NCBI RefSeq assembly: GCF_008831285.2
Contig: NC_045142.1
Span: 17,795,354 to 17,859,353 of the forward strand
Source: Nymphaea colorata
Taxonomy: Eukaryota > Streptophyta > Magnoliopsida > Nymphaeales > Nymphaeaceae
Direction of reading: 5' to 3'
Length of the DNA: 64,000 bases
Shown: in pieces, positions 35,715-46,933 of the stretch
Layout of the letters: each line of letters starts with the position of its first letter
How positions within the stretch are numbered: the first letter of the stretch is position 1
Program-made: the position numbers and the translations under genes
Notes under the pieces: model-generated
Told to the model about the DNA's origin: nothing
Databases searched by the model: none
The model's input: only the letters and a program-made list of their open reading frames with translations

Positions 35715-38298
35715 AAACTACCGGATGATCATCAGATAATCTTCAAAGAAGGGTTTGTGCGCAGTCTTTGAATTCATTCTACAAGGAGCAGATCGGCAGA
35801 AAAAGGCGCAACGAGACTGTCTATATTTAGGAGCGGTTGTTCGTTTAGTCTGGAGCATTTTGTTGTTTGTTATTATGCTCTTTGTTTCTTCGGAAATAGT
35901 ATCTGCGAGAACTCGTTCCGAAATAAAAAAGTATTACTCCTCCTCCTTTTTGTCATTTCGCAGCCAGAACGAGGTACAAGAAATGCAATCTCAGTTGCTA
36001 TGATCATATCCCACTGTACTCATGTAGTTTTTCTCCAGATTGGTCTTCAAATTATAAGCAGAACAGAGCAATAACTCAAACAATTACTCAAATTGGTGTA
36101 GATGGTGAAATATATCAAGGTGAGCTAATCTTCTTCAATTTCAACTGAGGGGGAATGCCTATCCTAAAATTATAAAGTGCCTTTTGACAATGGAGACCAA
36201 GTAACCAAGTGGAGCCAACTTTTATTCTAAAGTGTTCTAGCGACTTCCTCAAATTAAAAGCACTCTTAAGAGAGCGTCCCTCAAAGGAAATCAAATGAAT
36301 AACCCATCCCTGAATCTCCTTGAGAAAAACTAGTAAGTCTCCTTGAATGTTCCCCTACTGCCTCTTCTCATACATGTACCTTTGTTTTACACGAAACAGG
36401 ATTGTATCTCTCTTTGAGAAGTACCAATTTTCATTCAAGAATTCTGATGTACGCCCTTACCATTTTCGTTAAGTGTCATAAAACATGGCCTGAATTGGCA
36501 GATTTGAAGGTTGTGTCATGTTACTACTCTTTACTTTTAAAACATTTTAAAAATGTTTTTAAACTTGTTTTTGTATATTTTCTCATTTTGTTTAAAATTT
36601 GCACACGAGAATATTGTTTACCAGTTCTTTACTGATCCAAACTGATTTTTCACAATACCGATTTTTTAGACTTGGAAAGGCAAACAAATTCCTTTTACTA
36701 GAAATACACATAACGATTCATCACGTCATGCATACACTTTGAGTCTAGAAAGTTAGAAAAGTAATGCATTCTTATCATAGACCAGGGTCCTTTTGGTTTG
36801 TCCTTAATGGAAAGTGAGAAGAATGTGGATCAACAGTGCAGAAAGGATTTACATTCCCTTTGTTCGCCATGTGATGAGGAAAGTTTTGAATTGTATTTGA
36901 AATCGGTCAAGCTTTATTCAATTGTTTACATGAAAAGCCTTCTATGTTCTTCCAGGGAATGCGATTCTCAAAACCATGTGATTTTCCATTCTTATATTGG
37001 ACAAAGTAAGCATATCTTTTCAACTGCCATGATCATATTTTATGGCAATCGTGGCAACATCCTTTTCACCTTTCCTTTTTAAATTTCTAATGGTTATACT
37101 TTTCAAGAATCAAAGCCACTCGATGGGCTGTCTAAGGCATGCTTTGATTTTGAATTGCTCTTGTTAAAGAACATAAAAAATAATCGTCTTCTTTATAATA
37201 ATAATAATTACCACTTACAAGACTCTAATAGCAAATATTTTTCTTAAAAACCAACTTTTGAGTCCACTATGTCATGCCCTTTTTAAGGGCTGTTTAATTT
37301 TCTCGTCAGGAGGACGAAAATATATCTTGTTCTTACCATCCAAAAAATAAGATGCAACTGATTCCATATGAAACACATGACGTAGGAAGCATTTGGTAAT
37401 TGCAGAACCAGGTAGTATTGCAGGAATTTATGTCAAAACTTATCGCAAAAATTGTGGAAGATTCACTTAGAGGTAACTTGATTGCTGTCCATTGAAACAA
37501 TACAGACAGAACGTCTTGTTCATTACACTGTTGTCTTGTCCTCATAGACAATGATGTTCCTTGTTCACCGTTTGATGATTTTAGGAACAGAACACTACGT
37601 TCTTCTTGTCTGGCGTTTGTTTCGTGTGTGTCTGTTCTGTCTATTCTGACGTTTGTTTTTGTCTTGTTCGATCTATCTGTTCTGTCTTGTCCAATGTTTG
37701 TGTCTTACATGGTTAGTTATGTCTAGTGTTTGTTTATATTTGTTCTTCTTTAATCAGTTTTGGCTATTATATTTATTATGTCCATGAAACAAAAACAACT
37801 ATGACAATTCGCTAGATAACTAGTCTTCTGTCATGCACACTATTCTTCTCATCAAAACCATATGATATTTTAGAAGATGCATCACCGTCTGGTTTCTGCA
37901 TTTCAGAAAAATAAAAGACAAACAAATAATTAGATCAATAAAGAACAAACTTAAGTGATGAACAAATAACAAAGAGGAAAAGGCAAAGGGGATCCATGGT
38001 AGTTCTATTCATTTTATAAACAAACTTAAGTGATGATAATGAAAATTTTCAAAGGAACAATGTCTTAGCTCAATAAAGTACTATCCAATTAAAAAAAATG
38101 TGAATCATTTTTAAATATACTTGGAACAAGATGAACAGAAGACAGCTAGGACAAAAACAAAGTTCACACAGAAATCAAAGTTCACACAGTGAAAGCTTTT
38201 TATATTTCAAGATGACACTTTGCTGCGAGTTTAACAATGATAGCTGGGAATGCCAGACAGGATTCTTCAACATAGTCCAACATAGTATGAACAAGACC

Positions 38299-38388
38299 AA
38301 GGATAGATAGGACAATACAAAAGTTCACAAGGATAGATAGGACAATACAAAAGTTCACAAGGATAGATAGGACAATACAAAAGTTCAC
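38299..38388. repeat. 30-bp minisatellite, three identical copies
   Basis: The unit starts AAGGATAGATAGGACAATAC and ends AAAAGTTCAC. It occurs three times back to back with no differences. Related single phrases occur just upstream (38145-38180). Confidence 0.95.
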
Positions 38389-41335
38389 ACAGTGACCAGG
38401 TTCTTCCACATAAACCAAGTCTATTCAGACCTCGACATTGGTCATGGTCATGATAGACGATTAACCAATATCACAAGCCATGAAATCGATAACTAAGAAT
38501 CATTATTAACATTGTCAACAGCAAAATGGTTGGCCACAGGGAAAAAGCACAGCCAACAGAATTTTCATGGAATTTTGTTATTGTACAACGACCAAGATCT
38601 AGCTTAGTTTTTTTGTCAGCTTCAATAAAGTGATTATAATTTTAAAAACCATCTAAGGGCCGTAATAGGATGATCATTTCAGCAAAATATCCATTGATTA
38701 ATAACGTTTTTCCTTGTATGATTGCATTTTTGGAAGTTTATGAAGCTAGAAATATAAGAATCTGGAAGGCGCAAGGATAATGGCGATCGTGAAGAGAGCA
38801 TACTGACCAACAAAGTCTGCAGTTTTAAGATCTCCTGTTCTTGGACCAGCAGATCTAGAAAGTAGGAAGGGGACGGACCAAGCTAGTTCCCTGCTGCAAC
38901 CCATGTGCCCCATAAATATGTTTTTCCAAAACCTAGTGACATTATGATATTATTGATAATTAATAATATTATTGCAGTCGCCTGAGTGATGTTACTGTTG
39001 GCTCCCCATTATTGCTAGTTTACAATATTAAAAATTGTGTACATGAAATGCCAACAAATGTGCACATCGGGCGTTCAACTCTCTAACTTAGTTTCTTCAA
39101 CTTGAAGATCAAAGATCCAATCCCCTAGCTAGATGGTTGACAATCTTTTATTCCAATCATTCTTCAATTTTGTTATTTAATGAGAGGACATATTCCCCTT
39201 CCCTATAGAAAATTGTAAGTTCTGCTTCTACTGTTTTTTTTTCCCTGTTGAATATAATACGTTGGAATATGCATTATACAGGACTGCATTTGCTCATGAT
39301 TCTATATCATCCAGACCATCACGGTTCCTTTGAAGCCAGATCTCATTGTGAGAAGCTGGTTTGACCAAATCTGGCCAATATTTAAATGAGTGTAACATGG
39401 TTGGATTGATAGAAGGTTCTTCTTTCACAGGGAAAAAATAAATCAAGTATAAAGTTTTACTGGAGTTCTCTTCTGGAGCACTAGAAAAAGGCGCATCACT
39501 TATCTTTGGATTTCCACCAATCTGATATTTAACTTCCTAACAGCACTCGGAGTCATAATTTGTGCACTTCTACAAATTTAACATAATCAGCTCCGCTTGC
39601 AGTCTCACACACAATGTTTTTCAGTCAATTTCCTTAAAACAATAACAATCATGATTATGTACTGCAGTCTCATTCATGACCCATCATCTGCTTCCTAACT
39701 GATTTCTGCTTTAGCTTTTTAATTGAGTCGATGCTCCCCAAAGATCTATCTGCCAGAGACACAAAGCCAAAACAGATAGAGGTGGAAGTTACATGTATTT
39801 TGGCAAGTTAAGTACTCAAATTAATGATATGGTACCAAATTTCAGCTTCAATCCTATTCTGGTCCTGACTATACAAAGCACAGGAAACAATTTAGACACA
39901 TAAAACAAAGGTTTCTAAAATAGTAAATTATGAGAACAGACTTCCCTAGAGCGTCCTATTGCTAGAAACTGCCAATTTAGATTGCCATTACTTGTACATC
40001 TTATGGTTGGTGAAATTTTTGTCAAATATTTGGGGAATTTAACTGTTCCCATCGTTCTATAGGGCTCAACTAAGCCCCTCTCCATTTACTGTTAAAATGG
40101 AGAAACTGCATGCATTCCTTTATACTCCACTTACCGTGCGTGGAATTGAAACTCATGCTGTACCTTTTGGCTTGACATGTAAGTACCTGGAGGTGACTTT
40201 TACTAGCCACGAGTTGGGGAGAAGCAGTGTTCAACAGGTACCTATACCTCTGCTTCTCAACAGTGTAATAGAAAGAGAGCAATCTAGGATGATCGGGGGC
40301 ACTGTAGATTGCTTCTATCTGATTCATGAACCACTTCCTTCAACCATCATTTGTTTTTCTAATGGTTCAAATCTTTATAGCAGCTGCTCTTGCAGGTGGG
40401 CGAGAGAACAATGGTGTCGTTTCCAGGTGCCAAAGCAATAGAAAAGCAAATTAGCAATGGTACTAAAAATTATTTGTGTGATGAAATCCCAAGATATTTG
40501 ATAACAACAGGAGTTGATTAATGCAGAAACAACATCATTCAAGTGAAGAAGTGTTGAGCATTTCATTGTCTCTTTTCATCAGATAGAGAAGTCATGCATT
40601 GGACTACTTGGCCCCTCGCTCGAGCATCAAGGAAATGCCCAACAGAAATTTTTGAAGGCAAGGTTCTAGGCACTTAAGAGGGCGTTTGGTAGCAGAAAAG
40701 AACGCAGTGTTTCATGCATGGGTTTCCCCTCACCAAACACCCTCGATAAGATGAACCATTATCAGTATGAGCATTTTAATGAACTAAACGAGTAGAATCG
40801 TTTATCCAATTATAGCCATAAAATCGAATTAAATCACAAGAAGAAAACAATGGAGAAATGTTGCCTTGGCAGTAAAGCTAACCAGAGAGAGAGAGAGAAA
40901 GAAAGAAAAAGAGAAGACGATAAACGGCGATTGGGAAAAGGGCGAAAAAGATGACGCCCTTACCTCGACGAGAAGCTGCTGCTGGGCTGCAATGGAAGCT
41001 ACGGTTGGTCTGCTGGTGGCCTGCAAATGATAAACGGAAATGGGAAAAGGGCAAGAAAAATGAGTAGGGCTGCGGTCAGGGAAAAGGAAAACAACAGAGA
41101 GAGAGAAAGAGAGAAGCAGCTTGCGCCTAACCTCGAGCGGAAGAGTCGCTGCTGCGGAGAGCTGTCGTTCCTGCTAAGAAGGGGAGAAGAGGAAGCTGAG
41201 GAGCTGATGGTGAAGCGTCGGCCGTTTCAATCCTCAAGAGAAAACCCTAGTAGAAGGGTTTCGAAGGAGGAGAGAGAGTGCTAAACGCAGCAATTACGAA
41301 CGGCCTCAAGCGCTGCTGCGGCGGTCGCCCTCCAA

Positions 41336-41470
41336 GGGAGACAGAGGAGAAGGAGTGAAGACGGGGGCGGAGAAGGAAGTGCTCGGGGTGACCTCCAGCG
41401 GAGACAGAGGAGAAGGAGTGAAGACGGGGGCAGAGACGGAGATGGAGGAGAAGGAAGTGCTCGGGGGATG
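41336..41470. repeat. GC-rich imperfect tandem duplication
   Basis: The phrase GGAGACAGAGGAGAAGGAGT with the following GAAGACGGGGGC occurs at about 41336 and again at about 41399. GAAGGAAGTGCTCGGGG occurs near 41369 and 41450. The region is open on several frames because of its purine/pyrimidine bias; the resulting proline/serine-rich frames look like composition artefacts. Confidence 0.8.
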
Positions 41471-42739
41471 GAGACGGAGGAGGAGGAGAGGAAGAGATAG
41501 GTCGAGGGCAAGGAGAGCTCGGGGTCGCGGGAGGCTGTTCTGTGCTGTTCCGTGGTAAACCTCGGAACACATCCGAACCTCCTGTTCCTCGTCCGGCATG
41601 TCCTAACCGTTTTTTGTCCGGCGTTTGTGTCGATTTTACCAAAACAGAACGTGTCTGTTCTGTTTCCAATGCAATCAAACGGCCTCGTAACGCAAGTACA
41701 TTATTGTATAAAGTTTCTCTAGTCGTTGAGAGAAATTCACGAAACACTTACATTATGATACACTTACATTATGATCGTATTGCGGAACTCTCTTGTAAGG
41801 TTCGTTCTATGTCCAGTGTTTGCATCGTCTAGCTGCTAGCAAACACCCAATCAAACATCTTTCTAAAAGTATTTTGTGGTGAGTTTCATGAGATTCATCC
41901 ATGAAGGAGCTGAAGCAACAATTGGATGGAGAGCTGATAGGGCCAGGTCAACTTTGTGTGCTACACAAAGAAAAACCAATATAAAAGTTAGAACATAATG
42001 GAAGTCTCAGTCTAAAACATCTCAGATTTGGATCTGAACTCGAATAACTGGACCCGGTAGGTCCTCTTGTTGACATCGCCGATCTATCAGACCAAATAAT
42101 TGACCGGATAAACTTTAGGAGCAAATAAATAAACAATTTAAAACTGTGGGCCGGGTCAACCTTATTATGATCCGCCCCGGATTCAACGGAAGGCGGTCTT
42201 GGCGAGAGGCGCGGCGGCGCCCGCACCTGGTTTTGCAAAGATTACAGTTGTCCCCTTCGCATTTGAAATATTGACCATGAAACTCCTTTGTTGATCTCAA
42301 CCACACGGTTTCTCCCAGCCTCTCCGATCACCGTCCATTTGTTCGATTATAAATAATTAATAAACCCTCGTGTTGTTACTCGTTGCATTTTCTGATTACG
42401 TTCTATTCAAATCCGGGTTGTTATTCACTCGGTCTATTTTGGGTCCGAACTCTGTTCGACGGTAGCGAGCCTGAAACGAAAAGAGTTCGATCCAGAATCG
42501 GGCTTTTTTATGGATCTAAACAGATCTATAATTCAACCTGAAGTAAATCTGGTCCATTTGCGTCGATATTAACCTCGTTGCCTAAATGGATTTTCTTAAA
42601 GGATTCAAGATCCGACCCATTTGCTTTTGGGCTTATGGAAAGTTGGATTAAAATAGCATGCGGCATAACCAAATATAACATCTTGTAATATATGTTCGAG
42701 ATAAGCACAAACTCCTTCTTCACTGTTTGATTGTTAGAT

Positions 42740-43206
42740 TTTGGACAACGTCTACCTTTACATCATGTTTCGATTTTCAATGAATCAGATTTCGAGTCTG
42801 ATATATTCCCAACTGTATCCATTTCCATTTTATCGGATGTTCATATATTTAGGTTCTAATTTGGATTGGAAAATGGATGAAGAAAAGTTCATTCCATATT
42901 CAAATCTGAATCTGAAGTTTAAGTTCACAACCGAATCCTAACTCAACTTTTAAATTGAACCTGAAGCGTTTCATAATCGATGATGGATCTTAGATCTTTG
43001 AATAATAATTTAAAACTGAATTCGAATTAGAATCTGATTGCATATTTATTTAAATCTGATTCTGAAGCCCACCATATATAATTTCCTAATTCCAAAATTG
43101 AGTTTATTTTTTGTTGAATGTTAATTTGTTTTCCGTATCTGATTTTTCTCAAATAATTTGTTCTGATATCATATTCAAATTGGATTCATTAGCATTCCTA
43201 CTACAC
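42740..43206. repeat. Dispersed repeat remnant, TAGGAATGCTAATG-type end
   Basis: Read on the minus strand, the stretch begins GTAGGAATGCTAATGAATCC and continues with repeated ATCCGA/TTCGGATTTGGA-style words. The same opening (TAGGGATGTTAATGGATGAG) starts the repeat at 20883 on the plus strand, so these are copies of one family in opposite orientation. Other relatives lie at about 25470-25640 and 31610-31900. Probably a decayed non-autonomous DNA element. Confidence 0.45.
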
Positions 43207-43316
43207 AAAAAAATAATGCTCTAAATTTATTATTTGAATTTAAAAAAAAAAAAAACTTAGTTTCACTAAGCCCAAATTGAAGATCTAATTTGTGTTGCGG
43301 TCAGGCTAATAATGAA

Positions 43317-43470
43317 CACGTGTCGACACCCCAATTCCACGATGTAGGGCCAACACGCAAATTATGTCCGGAGTGACGTCATCCGCTTATAAGAAGGTCT
43401 TGTTGGCGTACGTGATTACGTAAAAAACGGTCAACTTGGCCGACATGTTCACTGGACTCTCGCCAACAAG
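43317..43470 (+). promoter_or_regulatory. Orphan promoter-like cluster (G-box, CRE, TATA) with 10-bp inverted repeat
   Basis: CACGTGTC lies at 43317-43324, the perfect bZIP site TGACGTCA at 43374-43381 and TATAAG at 43388-43393, tightly spaced. A 10-bp inverted pair, CTTGTTGGCG (43399-43408) and CGCCAACAAG (43461-43470), follows. No recognisable gene starts downstream before 44761. It may be a remnant regulatory region of a mobile or virus-derived element, or chance. Confidence 0.3.
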
Positions 43471-44637
43471 AAGATTATAAAGTTACCAACGAAAATATCT
43501 TCGCTTATGCAAATATCTTTATCTACTTACTCGCTTTATTAAATAATGGTAAAAGAATACGGGATGGAATCGATGAAGAGTTTTCTTTTACTTCATCGAT
43601 GAAATTGAATATCTCATTCAATTTTCTTTTTCAGATCTAACATGTAGAAATCAGTCGAAAATGCCAATTCCTGATGATTTGTAGATAGAAATAGGCTTAC
43701 TCATAGATCTACCATGTTTTGAAATTTATGTCATGATCCAAAATGGTGGTGCTAAATGTATCTCCCTTTCAGTAGTCTTGATCAAATAAATCACCTAATA
43801 AAATGTGTTATAAAATGATATTTTTTGGGGTTGTTTCGTAATGGTAAGACATGGTTATTGTTCCTAAATATGTCTTAAAAGACAAATTCATGAAGCACTT
43901 ATACAATTGTTTTATCCTATATTTTTTAGAGCAAATTCATGAAAAAGTAACAATAAATTACTGTTGGCAAACAAATCATACTAGAACTATCAATATCCAA
44001 TTCATCTATCTAATACATCTCAAATCCAATATGATGAAAAAAAATTAATTGAGTCATACAATTCTTTCTTGGACTTAGAAGGTTGGCAAAATTTTAAAAG
44101 TCAAAAGGGCAGAGTCCCTCCATGCTTGCTCAAGTCATAGCTTTAGAATTTTGAAGATTTTTTATTCTAGAGCTGTTTGACAACCATAGCAGATTGTTAG
44201 TATCAAGTAATTCTGCTTTAAAATTCAAAGGCAGATTCATGAGACATTATGTTACAAGATTCTATAAGTTTGGCCTTTTTTTTGTGCAGTTTCACTAGAC
44301 AATAACAAATTTGTTAAAATGACCACTTACAGTCTAATTTTACATATAACAAATTAAACTAGCACAACAAAATTCCACTAATTAAACATAGTTTGCTTTC
44401 ACTTTTTTTTTTCACATTTATATAAATATTTAAATGAACGTTCTTTGTTCTTCAAGGGTGCCATGCATAAACTTTTTAACTGTTTGCAAAAAACCATCTT
44501 CTTAATATTATATAATCAGCGAATTTGCCGATTGGTGAATCCTTATCCTCCCGCCAAATATAGATGGACAAAAGTGAAGGGGCACATTGGTCATTTGGAT
44601 GAGTTCAAGTGCAACACCAACTTCTCCCTTCTCCCCT

Positions 44638-44760
44638 TATAAAAGGGAAAGGCGCCGTTCGATTTTACCAAACCGCGGTCTATTGAAGAAAGGAAACCCC
44701 TCTGTCCTCCTGTCTGGTTTTCTCTGTCTTCCTCTTTGTGCGGTAGGTGGTAAGGCGGCA
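44638..44760 (+). promoter_or_regulatory. Likely TATA box and 5' leader of the HIG1-domain gene
   Basis: TATAAAAG lies at 44638-44645, about 115 bp before the ATG at 44761. Transcription would start near 44670, giving a leader of about 90 nt. The spacing suits a plant core promoter. Confidence 0.5.
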
Positions 44761-46933
44761 ATGGCGTCCGAAGGAAGGACCACTATGGAGTCTGTGAGGA
44801 AATGGGTCGTCGAGAACAAGCTCAGAACCGTTGGTATGCTTTCCTTTTTCATTTCCCTTGGTTTCTATCTCGGTTTTTTCTTGTCGTTTTTTTCTCCTTG
44901 TTTGGTTGGAGATATTCTCACCCAAATCGCTACGTCTTTCTTTACCAGGAACTCTTTGGTTGAGCGGATTGGCGGGGTCGATCGCGTACAATTGGTCTCG
45001 GCCTAACATGAAGCCCAGCGTGAAGATCATCCATGCCAGGCAGAGTTTCTTCCCTTTCTATTTTCCCTTATCTTCCTTGCGTTTGTGGCGCTACTTTTTT
45101 TTTTTTTTTTAAATTTGTTTGTATTGGATTAGTTACTTCGGATGGGGAATTACCTTTCTTTGCTATCATGCAAGTGTTTGGTTGGGATGAAAGCAAGATA
45201 AGATATCTTTACGGGGTTTTTCTATGTAGATTTTCATATTTGATTGTCTGGTCTTTAATTGTGGAGGCAGAAAAGCAGGGGCTGTTAATGGTTCTATTTG
45301 GGTATTCGTTGTTTCTCGATAATGTTCTGTTTTGCTCTGTTTTTTTTCATATTGGACCACTCCGTTCTTTTGATTTGGTTAACGGTTTACATGATGCCGC
45401 TGATCATTGGATATTTCTTGGGGATGGTGTGGAATTTGGTTTAACCTGTTTCTGCTGTAAATAATCAAAATGAGGTGATCAATGGAACTGTTTGAATGGA
45501 TTGAAGAAAAATCAGTACAAGAAAGAGAGAAGGAGAAAGAGAGAGAGAGATGGTGGTTCCTTGACAAGAATTTGGTGTCAGGAGGAGTTGGTGATGGGCT
45601 CGCTTTCCATCGATATTTGTCAACGTTTAATGATCTTGACTGGTTTAACCGTTCGTGCTTTATGTACCAAATGCTCGGCGACAATGCATCATTGGCCGTA
45701 GATGACCCCTTTTTCTATCATGTTCGGCTGGAATTTTGTTGTTTCCTGTCGTTACTTTTCAATTTGGATCACAATCTGTTTGATACAATTGAAGAGTAAA
45801 TCTGGTTAAGGGGGTTTGGATGATGATGAAACAAGAAGATTTTAGGAGTTTTGGACTTCATAGTTCATCTACTGTTGGAGAAAACATTCGTTTCGAACAT
45901 CAGGTTCTTAAAGGTGATGGCATGATGTTAGAAAACTTTCGCAGTAAATGGGGTTGTGGTGAAAAGCTTGTTTCTTTGGTCGGAACTTGGTTCAAATGTT
46001 TATTTTTGTAGGTCTGAGAATATGAAGTTGACCCCAATAAGAATTGTTTCAAGTACCTGGAATTGAAACTTGTTACTTCTGAAGACAATTTGATTAATTG
46101 CTTTTGATAGAGAAGTTTTGCACTTGATGGGACCTTTTTTATTAATAAAGGAGCTAGTTTGATTGGTAGTTCTAGTTCGATTATGTATATGCATAAGTGA
46201 AAGGTTTTCTTATGTTGTGGTGGGCCGTCATTCTTAGCTACAGATTAAGATAGAATAACGGCGAATGTTACTGGTGCTGATTAGAATTTAACAATTTTAT
46301 GCGTCAGTGTCACCGGTTCAGAGCGCAAAATTTATCATCTTTGACAATAGAAATCCGGGCGTCCAGTTTGATTCATAAGTTTGCCTGCCTTGTGAAGCAT
46401 AAACAGGCATTTTCGGAAGCTGATCTTTTTTATAGATAAGTGATGCATCTTGACTGTGGGGTCTTCGTACATAATAAGTCTAGTCTGCCATCTGATAAAA
46501 GACATTTAGATGGAATTGAATAAACATGTGGGTGTTTGACGATCCGGAGGTTCAATGGTTGATCTCTCTTTTTATGATGGAAAAATCATAAAGTCACGGG
46601 CTGGGGAGGTTATCATTGCTCGTGGAACCTATGCTCTTCTAAAGGCCGACTTTGCTGGCATTGACAATATATCTCATCTCTTTTATCTTTCATGTTTTTT
46701 CTTTCTTCATTTTCTATTTTTCCTTTTTTTTATGTCGACAATGCTGGTTGCAGTGAGTGAGCAGAATTTTTTAGTAATTTTCTCTTGGTTTGTTACACAG
46801 GCTTCACGCCCAAGCTTTGACGCTTGCAGCGTTGGCAGGAGCTGCGGTGGTTGAGTACTATGACCATAAGACAGGTGCCAAGACAGACAGATACGCGGAG
46901 CAGTTCATCCCATTGGAGTCGCACAAAGAATGA
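44761..46933 (+). CDS. HIG1-domain (hypoxia-responsive) mitochondrial protein, 3 exons
   Basis: HIG1/RCF1-type proteins sit in the inner mitochondrial membrane and associate with respiratory complexes; the plant members are annotated as hypoxia-responsive family proteins. Exons are 44761-44833, 44949-45039 and 46801-46933, giving 98 aa. The protein reads ESVRKWVVENKLRTVG, then a hydrophobic helix TLWLSGLAGSIAYNW, a basic loop MKPSVKIIHAR, and a second helix HAQALTLAALAGAAVVEYY. Two helices joined by a short loop is the HIG1 pattern. Intron 1 is GT-AG. Intron 2 (45040-46800) must start at GC rather than GT (CATGCCAG then GCAGAG) to keep HARLHAQ in frame. A TATA box lies about 115 bp upstream of the ATG. 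The assignment is strong; tissue or stress control cannot be read here. Confidence 0.92.

Larger units (their letters stand above)
37284..41711. mobile_element. Possible large non-autonomous DNA element with GTTCTG-rich arms
   Basis: The left border reads GGGCTGTTTAATT and the right border, on the opposite strand, reads GAGGCCGTTTGATTGC, weakly inverted. Both flanks carry dense TGTTCTGTCT or ACAGAAC words (37500-37740 and 41535-41680), with more in the opposite sense at 38110-38400. No target duplication or transposase was found. It could equally be several small nested elements, so the limits are tentative. Confidence 0.25.
35715..44637. other. Long intergenic region (8.9 kb), repeats but no confident gene
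   Basis: No protein family was recognised in any frame. The region contains a 30-bp minisatellite (38299-38388) and stretches rich in TGTTCTGTCT words (37500-37740), with the reverse complement near 38110-38400. It also contains a GC-rich tandem duplication (41336-41470), a repeat remnant at 42740-43206 and a promoter-like cluster at 43317-43393. A very short TTTGG-ended inverted pair (GAGGGCGTTTGGTAG to ACCAAACACCCTCG) spans about 40680-40746. Confidence 0.55.

Noticed and set aside
36130-36160. Polypurine-tract-like ACTGAGGGGGAATG
   Set aside because: It looks like the tract before a 3' LTR, but no LTR ends or pol domain could be placed beside it.
40097-40441. Plus-strand 114-codon frame
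   Set aside because: No domain or conserved motif, and an overlapping frame of similar length on the other strand; likely chance.
41247-41747. Minus-strand 166-codon proline/serine-rich frame
   Set aside because: It lies on an imperfect tandem duplication of purine-rich DNA; the apparent protein is a composition effect and matches no family.
43851-44048. Plus-strand 65-codon frame near the orphan promoter-like cluster
   Set aside because: AT-rich, starts several hundred bases from the TATA and has no family features, so it was not linked to that cluster.
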